From Qipengyuania sediminis (GTDB lineage: Bacteria > Pseudomonadota > Alphaproteobacteria > Sphingomonadales > Sphingomonadaceae): DNA of 64,000 nt. The position numbers and the translations under genes were made by a program. Of this stretch, positions 60,855 through 64,000 are shown piece by piece (position 1 is the stretch's first letter; every line of letters begins with the position of its first letter). A model generated the notes under the pieces. It was not told the origin of the DNA, ran no database searches, and saw nothing but the letters and a program-made list of their open reading frames with translations. The stretch covers positions 744,001 to 808,000 of the forward strand of contig NZ_CP037948.1 of NCBI RefSeq assembly GCF_004358425.1, in the 5' to 3' direction.

Positions 60855-62267
60855 GTGGCTGAACCTCAGTACGACCTTGTGGTGCTCGGCAGCGGCCCAG
60901 GCGGATATGTCGCTGCCATCCGGGCCTCGCAGCTCGGCCTGAAGACCGCGATAGTCGAGCGCGAATCGCTGGGGGGCATTTGCCTCAACTGGGGCTGCAT
61001 CCCGACCAAGGCGCTGCTGCGCTCGGCCGAGATCTTCCATTACATGCAACACGCTGGCGACTACGGTCTCAAGGTCAGCGGGATCGAAGCCGATCTGGCG
61101 GCCATCGTGAAACGCAGCCGGGGGGTGGCAAAGCAGCTCAATCAGGGCGTCGCGCATCTCATGAAAAAGCACGGGATCGCAGTCCACCTGGGGGAGGGGG
61201 TGTTGACCGGGCCGACCGCACTGAAAGTGAAGGGCGCGAAAGGCGAAGAACAGCTGACCGCGAAGCACGTCATCCTCGCCACCGGAGCGCGGGCGCGCGA
61301 GCTGCCCTTTGCCAAGGCCGACGGCAAGCGCGTGTGGACCTATCGTCACGCTATGGTTCCGGAGGAGATTCCGGGTCAGCTGCTGGTGATCGGCAGCGGC
61401 GCAATCGGGATCGAATTTGCGAGCTTCTACAACGACATGGGCAGCGCGGTGACCGTGGTCGAGATGCTCGATCGCATCGTGCCGGTCGAAGACGCGGACG
61501 TTTCCGCCTTCCTTGAGAAAAGCCTGACCAAGCAGGGCATGAAGATCATGACCGGAGCGGGGGTCGAAGCTCTGGAGCTCGGGGCGGACGGCGTGGCGGC
61601 GCGGATCAAGGCGAAGGACGGAAACGTTTCCGAGGACAGGTTCAGCCATGTCATCGTCGCCGTCGGCATCGTGGCGAACACCGAAGGCATCGGCATCGAG
61701 CGGCTGGTCGACATGGATCGCGGCTTCGTCAAAATCGATCCCTTCGGGCGCACCAGGACCTCGGGCCTGTGGGCAATCGGCGATTGCACGCCGGGCCCCT
61801 GGCTGGCGCACAAGGCAAGTCATGAAGGGGTCACCGCGGCGGAAGCGATCGCGCAGGAGCTCGGTAACAAGGAGCTCCACCCGCACCCCCTCGACCGCAG
61901 CAACATCCCCGGCTGCACCTATTGCCACCCGCAGGTCGCCAGCGTCGGACTGACCGAGGCGAAGGCGAAAGAGGCGGGTTACGCGGTCAAGGCCGGCACC
62001 TTCCCCTTCATCGGCAACGGCAAGGCCATCGCGCTCGGTGAGACGGAAGGCTTCATCAAGACCGTGTTCGATGCCGAGACGGGAGAGCTGCTCGGTGCCC
62101 ACATGATCGGCGCCGAGGTGACCGAGCTTATCCAGGGCTATACCATCGGGCGCCAGCTCGAAACCACCGAGGGCGAGCTGATGCAGACCGTCTTCCCGCA
62201 TCCCACGCTGAGCGAAATGATGCACGAAAGCGTGCTCGCGGCCTATGGCCGGGCGCTACATATTTGA
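60855..62267 (+). CDS. lpdA: dihydrolipoyl dehydrogenase (E3)
   Basis: 470 residues with a GTG start preceded by AGGAAGG. Flavoprotein that reoxidises dihydrolipoyl groups of the 2-oxoacid dehydrogenases. FAD-binding LVVLGSGPGGYVAAIRASQLG, the redox disulfide GGICLNWGCIPTKALL, NAD-binding VIGSGAIGIEFASFYNDMG, and the C-terminal FPHPTLSEMMHES with the catalytic His and Glu. The redox motif is GGICLNWGC, the shorter-linker variant also seen in pyruvate dehydrogenase E3 of alphaproteobacteria. Same strand as pdhC and probably the PDH E3. Confidence 0.95.
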   Translation: MAEPQYDLVVLGSGPGGYVAAIRASQLGLKTAIVERESLGGICLNWGCIPTKALLRSAEIFHYMQHAGDYGLKVSGIEADLAAIVKRSRGVAKQLNQGVAHLMKKHGIAVHLGEGVLTGPTALKVKGAKGEEQLTAKHVILATGARARELPFAKADGKRVWTYRHAMVPEEIPGQLLVIGSGAIGIEFASFYNDMGSAVTVVEMLDRIVPVEDADVSAFLEKSLTKQGMKIMTGAGVEALELGADGVAARIKAKDGNVSEDRFSHVIVAVGIVANTEGIGIERLVDMDRGFVKIDPFGRTRTSGLWAIGDCTPGPWLAHKASHEGVTAAEAIAQELGNKELHPHPLDRSNIPGCTYCHPQVASVGLTEAKAKEAGYAVKAGTFPFIGNGKAIALGETEGFIKTVFDAETGELLGAHMIGAEVTELIQGYTIGRQLETTEGELMQTVFPHPTLSEMMHESVLAAYGRALHI

Positions 62268-63635
62268 TGGCTTCTGTGACCAGGCTGTCTGGTTTGCTAC
62301 CGAGCGTCCGTAATGGATGAGGCACTGCATGTATCGAGGGTAGAACTCCAGAGGCGCCAGTCGATCCTTGTCGAGCTGCTTCCATTCGGCGCAACTGAGC
62401 TTCATATCTTCAAGGCCTTCGATCCTGGTCTGGAATTTGTCTCGCGCCTGCTCGTCGATGCGAACGAAATGCGGGTCGTTGTAGCCGGGCCGCTTCAAAT
62501 TCATCGCCCGCTCGGCCGACAGCCGGCCTACCTGGTTCGTGAGAAGGTCGAGCGCGCGCATGGCCATGCCGGGGACCGACCAGTCCTTGTGCTGACCGGC
62601 CAGCGAAAGATCGACATCGTTTCCCTTGCAGAGGGTTTCATCGGCCTTGCCGCAGACACGCGCGACTTCGGCCGTTCCATTGTAGAGTATGTAAATGTTG
62701 CGGAGCGGGCCGACGCTGTCTCCCGGTCCTGGCGGGGGTGTGAGGCGCTCATCGGCGATGAGTTCTCCGATCGCGTCCGTAAACACGGAGAACTTGACCC
62801 CGCCGTCGATGTACATGCGATTGTCTATGAAGACCGGTTTGGCGCCGGGCGGCACGATCGAAGAGGCGACCAAGGCTTCGATGTAGCAAGCTTTGAGATG
62901 TTTTTTCCGGGCCGCGTCCTGCGCAGTGTCGATCCGGTGCGCCATCTGGGTCATATCCAGGGCAACGGCCCGGCCCGCGTCGAGATCGGTCACGCCGACG
63001 AACAAGCGAGCGCGCTCGTTGCGATAACGCTCCGCAACCTTGTGGATGACCTCGTCCGTCAGCAGTCGATCCAGTTCCCGGCGAAGAGGGATAAGGTCGG
63101 CCAGGGCACCCCGACGCAGGACGGTCCAGCCCGCTTTGATTGGAACGTCCTTTTCAAGATCAGCACTGTCGACGAAGGGTTCGAGTATCTCTTCTTCGCG
63201 CTGGATCGTATATCCGTCGATGGCGATCTCGGGACGGCCGATGAACGTTCCCGTTGCCTGCAGAGCGCCGGTACTGATTCCTGTGATAACCTGGAAGTCC
63301 GGCAGTCCGCCATGATCGCGCCAATTCCTATGCCATTGATCCAGAAAGCCCGCACCGAATGCGCCATGCTGGCTGCCACCGGACAGAAAAAGCAGATCGC
63401 CGGACGAGGAGCCGAAGCTGTCGGCTATGGTGTCTCGAAGGCTGCTTACGTCCTCACCCGTGCGTGTCGCACTCGAAGGCAGGGTGACGTCGGTAGCGTA
63501 GCGCTCGAACCTGCACATGTCGGCCGCCGCCACTGGTGCGACCGGCTGCATTATCAGTTTGGCCGGATTGCATCCCGGCAGCACGAGCGCCGTAGCAAGC
63601 AAGGTCGAGCAGGTGAGCCTTCCCGAAAAACCCAT
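62256..63635 (-). CDS. patatin-like phospholipase, probable lipoprotein
   Basis: 459 residues. The signal sequence ends VLPGC (Cys22), a lipobox-like site, although proline at the second position is not typical. The patatin domain follows: FLSGGSQHGAFGAGFLDQW (oxyanion loop), ITGISTGALQATG (Ser121 nucleophile) and YIDGGVKFSVF (catalytic Asp). The protein probably faces the periplasm or lies on the outer membrane. The C-terminal 12 bases overlap the convergent lpdA gene. It is unrelated in layout to the large patatin protein at 43.8-46.1 kb. Confidence 0.83.
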   Translation of the reverse strand: MGFSGRLTCSTLLATALVLPGCNPAKLIMQPVAPVAAADMCRFERYATDVTLPSSATRTGEDVSSLRDTIADSFGSSSGDLLFLSGGSQHGAFGAGFLDQWHRNWRDHGGLPDFQVITGISTGALQATGTFIGRPEIAIDGYTIQREEEILEPFVDSADLEKDVPIKAGWTVLRRGALADLIPLRRELDRLLTDEVIHKVAERYRNERARLFVGVTDLDAGRAVALDMTQMAHRIDTAQDAARKKHLKACYIEALVASSIVPPGAKPVFIDNRMYIDGGVKFSVFTDAIGELIADERLTPPPGPGDSVGPLRNIYILYNGTAEVARVCGKADETLCKGNDVDLSLAGQHKDWSVPGMAMRALDLLTNQVGRLSAERAMNLKRPGYNDPHFVRIDEQARDKFQTRIEGLEDMKLSCAEWKQLDKDRLAPLEFYPRYMQCLIHYGRSVANQTAWSQKPSNM

Positions 63636-63743
63636 TGTCCCCCCCCAGTGGAATGCTTTGGTATGATGGCCGCGATCGCATGAGTCCAGCCGGTCCCAGC
63701 CCAAGCGTAACCAAGCCTGCGTCCGCAGGCGCAAGGGGGTAAA

Positions 63744-64000
63744 ATGACCTCCTTCCTCATCCTCGCCTTCCTCATCCTCGTCGCCGGGCTGATCTCGGTG
63801 CCGATCGCGGCGCGGTTGGGGTTGGGGTCGGTGCTGGGCTATCTTCTTGCCGGCATCGCCATTGCCCCGCTCCTGGGCGGCTTGCGTGTCGATGTCGGGG
63901 CGCTGCAGGTCTTCGCCGAGTTCGGCGTCGTCATGATGCTCTTCATCGTGGGGCTGGAGCTCGAACCCAAGCGGCTGTGGGAGATGCGCGGGCGTCTGGT
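63744..64000 (+). CDS. Kef-type monovalent cation:proton antiporter (N-terminal fragment)
   Basis: The first 85 codons are present and the gene runs off the window. The sequence has three hydrophobic segments: FLILAFLILVAGLISVPIAARLG, SVLGYLLAGIAIAPLLGG and FAEFGVVMMLFIVGLELEP. The LGYLLAGIxIxP and FxxFGxxxxLFxxGLEL patterns are signatures of the CPA2 family, which includes the KefB/KefC potassium efflux systems. Whether the protein has a C-terminal TrkA-N domain cannot be seen. Confidence 0.85.
   Translation, partial: MTSFLILAFLILVAGLISVPIAARLGLGSVLGYLLAGIAIAPLLGGLRVDVGALQVFAEFGVVMMLFIVGLELEPKRLWEMRGRL

Overview
The window is high-GC chromosomal DNA of an alphaproteobacterium. Gene content and gene order point to Sphingomonadales, most likely Erythrobacteraceae. 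The main clues are the hrcA-grpE block divergent from rph-rdgB-hemW, the run radA-cvpA-NifU-like scaffold-alr-phaR-proS, receiver/HWE-type kinases, a DUF6356 protein, a 'vgr-related' metallopeptidase-like protein, and intergenic repeats of the CCTGAGC(C/T)TGTCGAAGG type common in sphingomonads. The assignment rests on recognised families and order, not on a database search. Coding density is about 95%, and no tRNA, rRNA, CRISPR array, insertion sequence or intact prophage was seen.

Layout. 0-5 kb: the end of a comF-like gene, hisI, a MerR regulator beside an acyl-CoA dehydrogenase, DUF6356, and an FAD/NAD(P)-binding protein. 4.7-10 kb: a TupA-type ATP-grasp protein, an MFS exporter overlapping cysK, a PilZ protein and tyrS. 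9.7-12.8 kb: a DOMON-like protein, a NamZ-type (DUF1343) muramidase and an MFS carrier, possibly a small cell-wall recycling set. 12.8-17.3 kb: a moxR/CoxE-type pair split by an oppositely oriented soluble chemoreceptor gene and the decayed remains of a ccdAB toxin-antitoxin locus. 17.3-25.6 kb: a beta-lactamase-fold hydrolase, an alpha/beta hydrolase, parE with a downstream overlapping kinase-regulator-kinase set, and a lipoprotein penicillin-binding-protein activator. 25.7-34.3 kb: rsmI-yraN-gshB-dedA, xerC-hemW, a CAP-domain protein, rdgB-rph and hrcA-grpE.

34.3-43.7 kb: a DUF885 metallopeptidase, threonine synthase, a glycine-zipper lipoprotein, then a minus-strand cluster (PCuAC copper chaperone, vgr-related protein, indoleamine-dioxygenase-like haem protein, HEPN-like protein), followed by dnaK and dnaJ. 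43.8-53.5 kb: a large patatin-like protein, then radA-cvpA-scaffold-MFS-alr-phaR-proS. 53.6-64 kb: a secreted M28 peptidase, ribonuclease R, a universal stress protein, pdhC (E2 of pyruvate dehydrogenase), an outer-membrane beta-barrel protein with a strong terminator, a thioesterase, lpd (E3), a patatin-like lipoprotein and the start of a Kef-type antiporter.

Most of the window is housekeeping: protein quality control (hrcA, grpE, dnaK, dnaJ), nucleotide and RNA hygiene (rdgB, rph, rnr), chromosome partition (parE, xerC), aminoacyl-tRNA synthesis (tyrS, proS) and two of the pyruvate dehydrogenase subunits. The unusual points are the ccdAB remnant inside the moxR-CoxE operon, palindromic-repeat arms that have become coding sequence in the pdhC linkers, a NifU/IscU-like protein lacking one cluster cysteine, probable CTG start codons overlapping upstream stops, and the HEPN/dioxygenase/copper-chaperone cluster. 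I saw no clearly new defence or biosynthetic system.
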